Source: Streptosporangium oxazolinicum (lineage in GTDB: Bacteria; Actinomycetota; Actinomycetes; Streptosporangiales; Streptosporangiaceae). From it: DNA of 64,000 bases. The notes under the pieces are model-generated. The model was not told the origin of the DNA and did no database searches. It saw nothing but the letters and a program-made list of their open reading frames with translations. The position numbers were made by a program, and so were the translations under genes. Numbering within the stretch: position 1 is the stretch's first letter; every line of letters begins with the position of its first letter. This document shows positions 8,630 to 17,917 of the stretch, piece after piece. The stretch is from positions 310,001-374,000 of the forward strand of contig NZ_BAABAQ010000003.1 of the NCBI RefSeq assembly GCF_039537505.1, written 5' to 3'.

Positions 8630-9100
8630 ATGAAAGGCGACAGCGAGGAGAGCATCGACCTGCTCTCCTTCGCGGTGCGGCTGCGCCGGATGACCGCCGA
8701 GTTCAACCGCATCGCCCACGAGTTCGCCCACGAGCACGGCCTGCACCCCACCGACGTCCAGGCCCTGATGAAGATCTTCGACGCTCCGTCACCGATCACG
8801 CCGAGCCGGCTGCGGGAGGAGCTGAACCTCACCTCGGGTGCCGTCACCGCGTGCCTCGACAGGCTGGAGCGGGCCGGGCACATCCGCCGGGTCCGCGACG
8901 CGCACGACCGGCGCGTGGTCCACCTGCACTACCTTGGCGCGGCACAGGAACTCGCCGCGGTCTTCTTCCGCCCGCTCGGCCGTAGCACGGACAACGTCCT
9001 GCGGCGTTTCAGCCCCGAGGAGTTACGCACCGCGGCCGCCTTCCTCGACGCCATGAACGAGGAACTTGAGGCGTTGCGAGCCGAGCCTGGTTCTCACTGA
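8630..9100 (+). CDS. MarR family transcriptional regulator
   Basis: 156 residues with the winged helix-turn-helix at about residues 35-105. The recognition region reads RLREELNLTSGAVTACLDRLE, followed by the wing with IRRVRDAHDRRVVHLH, the conserved DxR(R) turn of MarR proteins. N- and C-terminal helices form the dimer interface. The start ATG 8630 follows the operator-like dyad. It probably represses itself and the divergent MMPL exporter until an effector binds, a typical drug-efflux arrangement. The effector is unknown. Confidence 0.88.
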   Translation: MKGDSEESIDLLSFAVRLRRMTAEFNRIAHEFAHEHGLHPTDVQALMKIFDAPSPITPSRLREELNLTSGAVTACLDRLERAGHIRRVRDAHDRRVVHLHYLGAAQELAAVFFRPLGRSTDNVLRRFSPEELRTAAAFLDAMNEELEALRAEPGSH

Positions 9101-9221
9101 CCCCGCCCGCGACCACGTGGGCTGAACGGTCGCAGTTCTGGTACGGCGAGCTCGCCGAGGTGACCGCCACCCCGTGCGGGTTGCTGGTGGTGTCGATCAT
9201 CGTTGCCTGTAATTTGCTCCC

Positions 9222-9578
9222 ATGACAGAGCTTGAGAAGCTGGCCGGAAAGCTCCGGCGGTTCGCCGAGGTCAGGGACTGGGAGAGGTTCCACACGCCGA
9301 AGAACCTGGCGATGGCTCTGGCCGGCGAGGTCGGCGAGTTGCTCGCGGAGCTGCAGTGGCTGACGCCCGAGGAGGCCGCGAGCGTCATGGACGACCCCGA
9401 GGCCGCCGAGCGCCTCAGGTCCGAGGTGGCCGACATCATGATCTATCTGACCCGGCTCGCCGATGTGCTGAACATCGACTTCGTCGAAGCCGCCCACGTC
9501 AAGCTCGACAAGAGCGACAGACGCTATGACGTGGAGACCTATCGGGGGTCGGCCAGGAAGGCCCCGCCGCTCGCCTGA
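9222..9578 (+). CDS. MazG-like nucleotide pyrophosphohydrolase
   Basis: 118 residues, the size of single-domain MazG/dCTP-pyrophosphatase-like proteins. The metal-binding motif is present as EVGELLAEL (Glu36, Glu39) paired with EVADIMIYL (Glu68, Asp71). These enzymes hydrolyse (d)NTPs to monophosphates and pyrophosphate, as house-cleaning or during stress. A small solitary gene, 121 bases downstream of marR, with no partner visible. The short gap 9101-9221 shows nothing recognisable. Confidence 0.88.
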   Translation: MTELEKLAGKLRRFAEVRDWERFHTPKNLAMALAGEVGELLAELQWLTPEEAASVMDDPEAAERLRSEVADIMIYLTRLADVLNIDFVEAAHVKLDKSDRRYDVETYRGSARKAPPLA

Positions 9579-9704
9579 TTTTGTCGGATGATCGCTGTAA
9601 TGTGCCTGGCGTAGTGATGCGGCCCGACGGGCTTCCGCTCATCATCTGAGCACGGATAGGCCCCCATACCGCACGAGTCTCTCGTGCTGCCTGGGGGTAG
9701 GTCC

Positions 9705-11559
9705 GTGACGGCATTTCGGCATTCCGCCGAAAGTCTGGCCATGCTGGCGACCGACGGTTCGGTTCCCGAACGACGGTTGGGCGAAGTCATCGCCGAGCAC
9801 CTCCGAAGGACCGCGCGCATCAACCCCTCCGACGCCGAGCGCAGGTCCTGGGACCGGAGCCTTCCCGTCCTGGCTCGCGACCTGGTCGACGCCGGGCTCG
9901 GCGCCGTCGAGATGCTGGTCGAGTACCAGCTCCCGCTGACCAGCAAGCGCGCCGACGTGGTCCTCGCCGGGGTCGACCGCCGCACGGGTGGTGACGCGTA
10001 CGTGGTGGTGGAGCTGAAGCAGTGGAGCCAGGCCGAGCTGTTCGAGGACGACCCCAACCTGGTGCTCGTCAGAGGCGTGGCCGGGCCTCGCCTGCACCCG
10101 ACCCTCCAGGTCCAGAACTACTGCGACTACATCACCGACTTCGTCGGGGCCCTGGAGGGCCGGAGCGAAGCGGTCAGGGGCGTGGCCTACCTGCACAACG
10201 CCGCCGACCTCGACGTCGAGGACCTCTATCGGGAGGTGCTGGGCGAGCAGAGCCGCATGTTCACCAAGAGCCGTCGCGGAGCCTTCCTCGACTACCTCCG
10301 CGAGCGTTTCGCCTCCGAGCCGGGCGCCGGCGCGGCCGACCGGTTGCTCACCAGCGCCGTCCGTCCGTCGAAGCAGCTCCTCAAACTCGCCGCCGCGGAG
10401 ATCAGGGACCGGGAGCAGTTCGTGCTGCTCGACGAGCAGCGGCTGGCGTACGAGATCGTGCTGAACTCCGTCGACAGGGCGCGCAAGGCGGATTCGAAAG
10501 AGGTCGTCATCGTCAGCGGAGGCCCGGGAAGCGGTAAGAGCGTCATCGCGCTGTCGCTGCTGGGTGAGCTATCGCGACAGGGGCGCGACGTTCTGCACGC
10601 CACGGGGTCCCGCTCGTTCACCGAGACGCTGCGCCGGGTGCCGGGCAAGGGCTCCTCGAAGGTGAAGAACCTCTTCAAGTACTTCAACAGCTTCACGAAG
10701 GCCGAACGCAACGGTCTCGACGTCCTCATCTGCGACGAGGCGCACCGGATCCGGGAGACCTCGCAGAACCGATACACCCCGGCCCGCCTGCGCAGCGACC
10801 GCCGCCAGGTCGACGAACTGATCGACGCCGCCAGGGTGCCCGTCTTCCTGCTGGACGAGCACCAGGTCGTACGGCCCGGCGAGATGGGCACCGTGGCCGA
10901 GATCAGGAGCCACGCGGAGGCCCGCGGGTTCCGGGTTCACGAGGTCTCCCTCGACGAGCAGTTCCGCTGCGGCGGCAGCCGCGCGTACGAGGAGTGGGTG
11001 CTGCGCCTCCTCGGCCTGCGAGCCGGCGGCCCCGTGCCGTGGCTCGGCGACGACCACTTCTCGGTCTCGGCGGCCGAGTCCCCGCAGGTGCTCGAGGCCC
11101 TGCTGCGATCGAAGCTCGACAAGAGCTACTCGGTCCGGATGACCGCCGGCTTCTGCTGGCCGTGGAGCGAGCCTCGCGAGGACAACACGCTCGTCCACGA
11201 CATCCGGCTTGACGACTGGTCCCGCCCGTGGAACGTCAAGGGCGAGCGCGCTGTGGGCGACCCAGGACGGTGGCTTCGAGCAGGTCGGCTGTGTCTACAC
11301 CGCCCAGGGCTTCGAGTACGACTGGAACGGCGTGATCATCGGCCCGGACCTGGTCTACCGCGACGGCAGGCTCGTCACCGTCCGGGCGGCCAGTAAAGAC
11401 CCCGCCCTCACCCGGGGAACCACTAACGAGCAGGCGGACCGGTTGATCCGCAACACCTACAAGGTCCTGCTCACCCGCGGCATGATCGGCACTTTCATTT
11501 ATTCTACGGACCGTGAAACCCAAGAGTTTTTGTCTCGTCTCGCGACACAGAAAAGCTGA
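9705..11559 (+). pseudogene. PD-(D/E)XK nuclease fused to DUF2075 P-loop NTPase, frameshifted
   Basis: GTG 9705 follows GGGGGTAGG. The N-terminal domain has a PD-(D/E)XK core: Asp84 in RADVVL and Glu103/Lys105 in VVELKQW. A P-loop NTPase of the DUF2075 type (superfamily 1, Schlafen-like) follows, with Walker A GGPGSGKS near residue 272 and Walker B as LICDEAHR. At about 11235-11260 the frame breaks. Frame 1 reads into arginine-rich noise, while SALWATQDGGFEQVGC continues in another frame and completes the family C-terminus (YTAQGFEYDW, KVLLTRGM) to a stop at 11559. A short internal deletion of non-multiple-of-three length fits. Probably a dead or frameshift-silenced defence gene; a sequencing error is possible. 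Confidence 0.75.
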
Positions 11560-11589
11560 CCACTGCGACCCATATATCCACCCACTATA

Positions 11590-12066
11590 CTTTAGCCCGA
11601 ATGCCGACCTCTTCGAGGACGACCTCATTATGGTCATCCTTCCGACTCGAGGGCGGGAGCCGACCACCCATCCTGTTCTCCAGGTCGAGGATTACTGCGA
11701 GCACCTCAGGAATCACTGCGGTTCACTACAGGCCACGCCCCACGCATCGAGCGGAGTCGTGTATCTTCACAACGCGCCGCGCGAAAACGTTCGGAGACTC
11801 TTCGGCCTCGCAGCACAAAAAACGTTCAGCTGTTCACCCTCAGCCAGCGGGGAGCATTCCTGGCATATCTTCGCTCTCGTTTTTCCAATGAAACCGATGC
11901 CATCGTCGCGAACCGACTGCTAGGCGGAAAGGCACATCCGAACAAGCACTTTCTCACCCAGGCTGTCGATTCACTAAAGGGCCGTAACCACCTTGTTCTT
12001 CTCGGTCGACAGAGTGATGCTTTTCAGATCAGCGCAGCGTTCTGGGTCAGCCCGACAACAACATGA
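11590..12066 (+). pseudogene. Relic of a second nuclease/DUF2075-family gene
   Basis: Two consecutive frames align with the intact paralogue just upstream. Residues NADLFEDDLIMVILP through GVVYLHNAPRENVRR mirror the ELFEDDPNLVLVR through GVAYLHNAADLDVED stretch. After a frameshift at an A6 run near 11816, QLFTLSQRGAFLAYLRSRF through NHLVLLGRQ mirrors the MFTKSRRGAFLDYLRERF through QFVLLDEQ stretch. A stop near 12064 ends it, and neither the nuclease start nor the NTPase is present. The stretch is clearly lower in G+C than its surroundings, so it came from a diverged source rather than a recent tandem duplication. Confidence 0.65.
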
Positions 12067-12583
12067 GCACGTGAGAGGGGGATGCGACGATCACCGGAAA
12101 GAAGTTTCAGTCAGGCCGTGCGATCTCCAGAAAGACAGCGAACACAGTACCTTTGTAACAGTCAGAGAAAATTACCGATCTCCTTAACCTTGATCCCACG
12201 ATGGGCTTCGCGCAGAAGAAGGTGGGGCCGACATCGGAGCGTCGAGGCTCTTGGACTCACGTACTGAATCGAAGCAAGAAATTAGCTCTGCGGCCAGAAT
12301 CGGACGAGATACGACTCCAGATCGTAGGAGGTGCTCTGCCGATCGCCTCTGGACGGTTCCCGTAGGCGCCGCATGTAAGCGTGAATATTCCACACTGTCT
12401 CACGGCTCCCCAGGCCGAAGACCAAGAGTGGAGGGAAATGCTCCACCCAGTCCGTCAGGCAGACCTTGACGGAATCCAGGCCACGCCCGGTCCTGACGCG
12501 GTTGTTCCGTGATCGGGACGGGCGGTTGGTTTGTCGGAGCCGGCTGATAGTCATGGCAACGCCTTCACCACTGGAGGCGACCG
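12067..12583. other. Gene-free lower-GC decay region
   Basis: About 520 bases with no convincing gene, continuing the low-GC tract that begins near 11560. A minus-strand open frame at 12282-12554 gives a 90-residue product (containing EHFPPLLVFGLGSRETVWNI) that reads like protein but matches no family I know. It may be another fragment. The last 30 bases carry the GGAGG ribosome site of the DUF4132 gene. Confidence 0.4.
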
Positions 12584-15112
12584 ATGACTTCGGAGGCTGA
12601 CATGGGTCTTCTCGACGAGCTCTCCCCCGAGCAGCTCGGATGGCTCGGCGACGACCCCGGCCAGGTTCGCGCGGACCTGTTCGCCCGGCTCGACGAACTC
12701 TACGTGCCGGCGCGGCAGTGGCCGGCGCCGACGTTCAGCGAGAGGGTCTTCGCCGAGCTCGGGCCCAGGCTCGGCGACGCGCAGTGGCGCGCGCTGGGGG
12801 TGTGGGCACAGCTGCGGACGAGCCTCCATATCCACGGGACGCATCATCGCCCGGATCCGGCGCTGCTGACCACGCGGATCGCCCAGCGGAAACTCGCCTG
12901 GACCGGCGACGAGGTCGAGCTGCTCTGGCGAGCCGCGATCGGCCCCGGCCTGCTCGACTACCGCCACGAGTCCTCGACGGCCCTTCCGTGGGCGGCCACC
13001 GAGAGGCTCTCCCCCGAGGCGCAACGCCGCCATCTCCCGCTCATGCGCCAGATCCAGGAGAGCCTGGCCGGCAACCCGTGGGCGCCCCACTCCCGGCTCA
13101 AACGCGACATGGACATCTTCCTGGCGAGACACACGGAGAACGACCCCGTACGGGCCACGACCTACCTGGTCGGCGAGGGCGACGGCTTCGCCACCCTGCT
13201 CGCCGCCGAGTACGGCTCCCGCCTCGGCGATTCGAAAACGCTTCCCCTGTCGTGCCACTGGATCACCGCGACCGCCGCGCGCCCCGCGCCCACCTGGCTC
13301 CGACAGGCCGCCGCCCTGCTCACACCGGACACTGGCCCGCTCATCCGGGAGATCCTGAGCCGCGTCCCCGCCCACCGGGAGACGACGATCCGGCACCGCC
13401 ACGACACCCACGAGTGGACCACGACGACCTATCTGAACGAACGCACCGCCGTGGCGCTGCGCGGCCTGATATGGACGTGCGGGCTGATCGACGAGCCGTG
13501 GGTGGTCCCGCTGCTCGGGGAGGTCGCCCTGGCGGCGGGCACCGGCATCGGCGGATCCGGGCCCAACTCACGCAGCGAGAAGCTCGTCAACGCCGCCCTG
13601 CTCGTACTGGCCGAGCACGGCGGCCTGGAGGTGGTGGCTCCACTCGCCCGGATGCAGACCAAGGTCAGGAAGAGGTCGATCCTGGCGAAGGTGGCGCGGA
13701 CGCTGGACGCGGTGGCCGAACAGGCCGGGCTGAACCGTGAGCAGCTGCTCGACCGGACCGTGCCGGCCTTCGGGCTCGGCCCGGACGGCGTACGGGAGGA
13801 GAAAGCCGGAGAGCACGTCCTGCGGCTGGCGCTGGACGAGGCGGGCACACCGCTGCTGGCCTTTATCAATCCGGCCGGCAAGCCTGTCAGATCAGCTCCG
13901 AAGGCGGTCCGGGAGAGTCACGGCGGGCTGCTCGCCGAGTTCAGGAACACGCTCAAGGAGATACGGAAGACGCTGCCCTCCGAGCGGCTCCGCGTCGAGC
14001 GGGCGCTCGCCGAGGAGCGGCTCTGGCGCTGGAACCAGGTTGAGGAGTTCTTCCTCGACCATCCCGTCACCGGCGTCCACGGCAGGCGGCTGATCTGGCA
14101 GATTCTGCAGGGCCCCGCCGGGATACCGGTCAGGACCGCCGACGGCTGGGAGCTCACCGATCCGATCGGCCGCCGGATCCAGCCCCGTGCCGACACCCCG
14201 ATGTGGCTCTGGCATCCCATCAGGGAAACCGTCGAGGAGGTTCGCGGCTGGCGTGACCACCTTCTGGAGATCGGGCTGCGGCAGCCGTTCAAGCAGGCCT
14301 TCCGCGAGGTCTACCTGCTCACTCCGGCCGAGGAGCGGTCCGGGACCCTCTCCAACCGTTTCGCGGGACACAGGCTGCGGTACGGCCAGGCCAAGGCGCT
14401 GCTGTCCGAACGCGGCTGGACCGGTCTTTCGCTCGGCCACTGGGACGCGGCGGGCGGCTCGGAGCAGAGCGAGGCCGTCAAGGAGGTTCCGGGCTGGCGG
14501 GTGCGCTGGGACATGCACCTTCCTATGGGGTCCTGGGAGACAGATCGCTACGGCGACCCGGCCTCGTTCTGCGTCGGCGATTCGATTCGGTTCGACCGCA
14601 CCGGCTCCGGCCATCTCAGTGAGGAGTCGTGGGAGGGGGTTCCCGAACCGACGTCACTCGCCGAGGTGCCCCCGCTGGTGCTGTCGGAGGCCATGCGCGA
14701 CGCCGACCTCACCGTGGGCGTCTCCTCCGTCGGCCTCGACCCGCATGGACAGGGCGACTACTGGAACTCCTACAACTTCGGCGACCTCACCGAGAGCGCC
14801 GAGGTTCGCCGCGACGCCCTGACCCGGCTGCTTCCCCGGTTGCGCATCGCCGACCGGGCCGAGCTCACCGACCGCTTCCTGCGGGTACGTGGCGACCTTC
14901 GTACTTACCGGATCCACCTGGGGTCGGGCAACATCCTGATGGAGCCCAACGACGCCTACCTGTGCATCGTCCCCGATGTCACACCCGACCAGGTCTTCCT
15001 GCCCTTCGAGGAGGAGGGCGGCATGCTGTCGGTCATCGTCTCCAAGGCGCTCCTGCTGGCCGGCGACGCCGCCATCACCGACCTGTCCATCACCCGCCAG
15101 ATCAGGGGCTGA
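12584..15112 (+). CDS. DUF4132 domain-containing protein
   Basis: 842 residues, cytoplasmic, without membrane helices. The first 450 residues are helical and repeat-like (HEAT-type in feel). The C-terminal part, roughly 470-760, carries the DUF4132 pattern, with a conserved block WRDHLLEIGLRQPFKQAFREVY followed by RFAGHRLRYGQAKALLSERGW. The ending AYLCIVPD with FLPFEEEGGMLSVIVSKALLLA is typical. The biochemical role of DUF4132 is not established, but such genes often lie in conflict or stress islands. ATG 12584 and ATG 12602 both have a GGAGG upstream. A 255-base gap without a clear terminator separates it from the membrane-protein pair downstream. Confidence 0.72.
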   Translation: MTSEADMGLLDELSPEQLGWLGDDPGQVRADLFARLDELYVPARQWPAPTFSERVFAELGPRLGDAQWRALGVWAQLRTSLHIHGTHHRPDPALLTTRIAQRKLAWTGDEVELLWRAAIGPGLLDYRHESSTALPWAATERLSPEAQRRHLPLMRQIQESLAGNPWAPHSRLKRDMDIFLARHTENDPVRATTYLVGEGDGFATLLAAEYGSRLGDSKTLPLSCHWITATAARPAPTWLRQAAALLTPDTGPLIREILSRVPAHRETTIRHRHDTHEWTTTTYLNERTAVALRGLIWTCGLIDEPWVVPLLGEVALAAGTGIGGSGPNSRSEKLVNAALLVLAEHGGLEVVAPLARMQTKVRKRSILAKVARTLDAVAEQAGLNREQLLDRTVPAFGLGPDGVREEKAGEHVLRLALDEAGTPLLAFINPAGKPVRSAPKAVRESHGGLLAEFRNTLKEIRKTLPSERLRVERALAEERLWRWNQVEEFFLDHPVTGVHGRRLIWQILQGPAGIPVRTADGWELTDPIGRRIQPRADTPMWLWHPIRETVEEVRGWRDHLLEIGLRQPFKQAFREVYLLTPAEERSGTLSNRFAGHRLRYGQAKALLSERGWTGLSLGHWDAAGGSEQSEAVKEVPGWRVRWDMHLPMGSWETDRYGDPASFCVGDSIRFDRTGSGHLSEESWEGVPEPTSLAEVPPLVLSEAMRDADLTVGVSSVGLDPHGQGDYWNSYNFGDLTESAEVRRDALTRLLPRLRIADRAELTDRFLRVRGDLRTYRIHLGSGNILMEPNDAYLCIVPDVTPDQVFLPFEEEGGMLSVIVSKALLLAGDAAITDLSITRQIRG

Positions 15113-15367
15113 CCCGACGCCCGCCAGGAGACGCGGCGCGTCTCCTGGCGGGCTCGCCACTCCGCGTCCGTACCGCCCTTCACAGAGCGAGCAGACCGGG
15201 AAACGCCTGTTCTGTGGCCTGCGGAATCTCCGATCCTCCGGCTACACGGGATCCTCATCGCCCGGCTCCGGACCGGCCGCCATCAGCGGGCCCAATCGCG
15301 AGGCGAGGCGTTCCTCGTCCACCGGTACGCGCGCCCTGTGCAAAAATGATCATGGCTTCTGTGAGCC

Positions 15368-16369
15368 GTGAACCGGTCCATCCGGATTGCCGAAAAGGTG
15401 TTCGGCACCGCCGAGGACACCGCCGAGGACCATCGAGAATCATCGAGGAGAGGATGTCGGTTGTCCGTGACGGACTCGGAGCTCGCCGGCGAGCTCCGCG
15501 AGCTCGCCGATCATCCTCATCTGGCGGCCCGCCGGGAGCAGCTGAACGACCTCGCGAACGCGATCACCGATCCCGGGGGAGCCGGACGCTGGTGCGAGGT
15601 CGACCTGTTCGCCGCGTTCGCTCCCGACGACAGCATCCTCGTGGACGACGAACCGGTGGAAACCACCTCCTCGCCGGGGAGACCGCGATGGCGCCGGGGG
15701 CTCGGTGCCGCCGTCGGTCCGGCCCTCGCCTTCGTACCGATCCTCATCACCTGGCTCGGGTTGATGATGGCCACCGGCGCCTACGGCGACATCCTCGACG
15801 ACGGAGGGGCGGACGCGGCCCGACGGCCTTTCCTGGAGATGTGGCAGCAGGGCTTCGACGGCAGGCTGCCCCGGTTGTTCGAGTTCGACAACATCGCGCT
15901 CTGCACCCTCGTGGCCATCTTCTGCCTCATCTGCTGGACCGTGTACGAGAACATCGCGCGGAACAACAGGGAGGACGCCTCGGAGCGGGCGCTCCGCGCC
16001 CTTCGCGTCCGGCTTCGCGGGGCGCTGACCGACGCGAGCCTCGTACTCGGCCAGGTACGGCTCTCCTCCCCGGAGCGGTTCGGGGCCGAGCTCAGCAAGG
16101 CGGCGGCCGACATCGGCTTCGTCGGGACCACGGCGCGCAAGGTACACACCGAGCTGGTCGAGGCGCTCACCCTGACCCTGGAGGCCACCCGGAAGACCAC
16201 GGACGCGCTGACCGGCAGCGCGATCGACGTACGCGACGCCGTCGAACTCCTCAACGGGCACCTCGCGGCCATCAACAACACCTGCGACGACCTCGCCGCG
16301 GCCGTGGCGCGGGCCTCGACCGTGATCAAGGTCCAGGACGCCTCCCAGAGAATCCGGACCCCGCGGTGA
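15368..16369 (+). CDS. Two-helix membrane protein with long helical C-terminal tail
   Basis: Up to 333 residues. A short soluble N-terminal region is followed by two membrane helices at about residues 114-136 (VGPALAFVPILITWLGLMM) and 175-193. After that comes a long alpha-helical, coiled-coil-like tail rich in A, L, E, R and T. The start is uncertain: GTG 15368, TTG 15461 and GTG 15467 are all in frame. The gene overlaps the next by GTGA, so the two products are probably made in fixed ratio. The plan (few membrane helices plus a helical tail, paired with a single-pass partner) recalls ZorA/MotA-type stator proteins, but no family signature is clear, so this is inference. Confidence 0.6.
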   Translation: MNRSIRIAEKVFGTAEDTAEDHRESSRRGCRLSVTDSELAGELRELADHPHLAARREQLNDLANAITDPGGAGRWCEVDLFAAFAPDDSILVDDEPVETTSSPGRPRWRRGLGAAVGPALAFVPILITWLGLMMATGAYGDILDDGGADAARRPFLEMWQQGFDGRLPRLFEFDNIALCTLVAIFCLICWTVYENIARNNREDASERALRALRVRLRGALTDASLVLGQVRLSSPERFGAELSKAAADIGFVGTTARKVHTELVEALTLTLEATRKTTDALTGSAIDVRDAVELLNGHLAAINNTCDDLAAAVARASTVIKVQDASQRIRTPR

Positions 16370-17121
16370 CGGCCCGGCGAAGGACCCCCACCTCGACCCT
16401 GCTGGCCGGTTTACTCTTCGCCGACCTGCTGCTCGGGCTCACGATCATCATGCTGGGAACGCAGGCGCCGCTTCCCTCATCCGCCGAAGCCGCGGCGGAC
16501 ACCAATCGGCCGCAACCGGACATCGTCCGGTCCCTGCCGGAGAGCACCCGGCCTCCGGCAGAGAAAGCGGAAAAACCCGAGGTGGAGAAACCTGAGACGG
16601 GGAAATCCGAGGCGGGGAAGTCCGAAGTGGGAACCCCCCGAGGGGAAAAGCTCTCGAAGGAAAAACCGCCGGAGGAGTCTCCGTCGAAGGAGCGGAAGGA
16701 ACGGGAGAAGAGCGAGGATTCCCCCGGGAAGGAAAACCCCTCCCGGTCCCTCCCCTGTGCCGATCTCGTCGGAGGGGTCCGGGCGGAACCGACCACGATC
16801 TCCTTCCGGGTCGCCCCCGGCGCCGGTGACGGCGTGCTGGCCGCGCGGGTACGCCAGGAGTTGCGCGGGTACGGGGACCGCCTGGCTGGACGGCACGCCG
16901 GCATGGTCCTCACCTTCGGCACCGGCGACGGCGCCGGGGAGGGTGTCCGCCTGGCCACGCGGGTCAACACGGTCATTCGCGAGGCGTACCCGCGCGTCTT
17001 CGGGACGGCCGTGACCCGGAACTTCCACGACCTCGCCGCCCCGAACGGATCGGTCTCCATGGAGATCTACTTCGTGCCCCATGGATGCTCACCAGATCCT
17101 ACGAACCCGAGAAACCAGTAA
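16366..17121 (+). CDS. Single-pass membrane protein with charged linker and C-terminal periplasmic-type domain
   Basis: 251 residues from GTG 16366, which overlaps the preceding stop (GTGA). Residues 10-32 form one membrane helix (LLAGLLFADLLLGLTIIML). Residues 50-125 are a low-complexity Lys/Glu/Pro/Ser linker with short KPE/KSE-like repeats. Residues 130-245 are a globular alpha/beta domain containing MVLTFGTGD and ATRVNTVIREAYPRVFG. The order (helix, wall-spanning linker, exterior domain) resembles MotB/ZorB with a diverged OmpA-like domain, though the canonical OmpA motif is not visible. It probably forms a complex with the upstream protein. Confidence 0.55.
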   Translation: MTARRRTPTSTLLAGLLFADLLLGLTIIMLGTQAPLPSSAEAAADTNRPQPDIVRSLPESTRPPAEKAEKPEVEKPETGKSEAGKSEVGTPRGEKLSKEKPPEESPSKERKEREKSEDSPGKENPSRSLPCADLVGGVRAEPTTISFRVAPGAGDGVLAARVRQELRGYGDRLAGRHAGMVLTFGTGDGAGEGVRLATRVNTVIREAYPRVFGTAVTRNFHDLAAPNGSVSMEIYFVPHGCSPDPTNPRNQ

Positions 17122-17219
17122 AAGGGAGAAAGCCACCCATCGGGATATAGGCGCCACCTTTGAACCGTCCGGCCCAAAGACGACGGCCTTGAGGTCCGGC
17201 CGCTCCTGACCGGCCCCAG

Positions 17220-17570
17220 CTACTCCTGGTCCAGTCGCACGGCCTGCCGCGCGTAGTCGCGCAGGGCCTCCTGGTTCACGGCTTCGGGCTTCTTGAGCTT
17301 GACGTGCCTCGTCGTCTTCCCGACGCCCTCCAGCAGTCCGAAGGAGTCCTCGAACTCCGCGCCCCGCGCGAAGGCGAAGGTCAGGTGCGTCTTGCTGACG
17401 CTGATGATCGCCAGGAGCTTGCGGCCCTGCCATGCGGGCGACCCACGGCTGATCACCTCGGTCGCGTCGGGAGCGCACTCCTTCATGAGCGTACGCAGCG
17501 TCTCCACGATTTCCCGGTGTTCCGGCTGGACCTTGGTTTCGACGAACTCATCCACAGCTTCGCTGCTCAT
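17220..17570 (-). CDS. DUF1801 family protein (YdhG-like)
   Basis: 116 residues of the DUF1801 alpha/beta fold. The N-terminus has VDEFVETKVQPEHREIVETLR, the centre APDATEVISRGSPAW, and the C-terminal region KKPEAVNQEALRDYARQAV. These small cytoplasmic proteins are widespread in actinobacteria and their function is unknown. ATG 17570 has GAGAGG seven bases upstream and was preferred over TTG 17576. Monocistronic, convergent with the membrane-protein pair. Confidence 0.75.
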   Translation of the reverse strand: MSSEAVDEFVETKVQPEHREIVETLRTLMKECAPDATEVISRGSPAWQGRKLLAIISVSKTHLTFAFARGAEFEDSFGLLEGVGKTTRHVKLKKPEAVNQEALRDYARQAVRLDQE

Positions 17571-17697
17571 GAACAAGCCTCTCTGACGTCGCTCGTTGAT
17601 GCAGGTGGCACACGTCCCTGCTTCCCGGCCGGTCGATCATCGGCGGGATGAGGCAGCATAGCCCGGCCGGAGAACGACGGAAACACGATATTTCGGG

Positions 17698-17776
17698 GTG
17701 CCCGGCCTCCCTGTAGGTGTGCCCTGAGGTTCCCCTGTAGGTGCGCCCGGCCTCCCTGTGTCGGTGTGCCCGACCT
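17698..17776. repeat. Short tandem repeat, about 22 bases per unit
   Basis: Three full imperfect copies and one partial copy of a unit close to GTGCCCGGCCTCCCTGTAG are arranged head to tail at 17698-17716, 17719-17740, 17741-17763 and 17764-17776. The copies differ at a few positions and in spacing. The array lies in the gene-free stretch between the DUF1801 gene and the EF-G paralogue, on the downstream side of the latter. It could be a mini-satellite or a protein-binding array. Confidence 0.6.
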
Positions 17777-17845
17777 CGCGGGACCTCGCATGGTTTCGAG
17801 CCTCTTCGCATGAGCCTTCCGGTGCCGGGACGGCCACAGTCACAG

Positions 17846-17875
17846 CGATGGCCCCGCCCGGAGGCGGGGCCATCG
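17846..17875 (-). terminator. Strong hairpin downstream of the EF-G paralogue
   Basis: A perfect 13-base stem (17846-17858 with 17863-17875) and a 4-base loop CGGA lie 43 bases beyond the EF-G stop. There is no U-run, which is common for actinobacterial terminators. The position and stability fit transcript-end formation for the minus-strand gene. Confidence 0.6.
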
Positions 17876-17917
17876 CCGGGTCTTACCGGGTTCTCCCAGG
17901 TCCTACCGAAACTGGTC

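Noticed and set aside
14629..16365. The first two thirds of a long plus-strand open frame (14629-17121)
   Set aside because: This part runs over the DUF4132 C-terminus and the two-helix membrane protein in the wrong frame. Only the part from GTG 16366 is a real gene.
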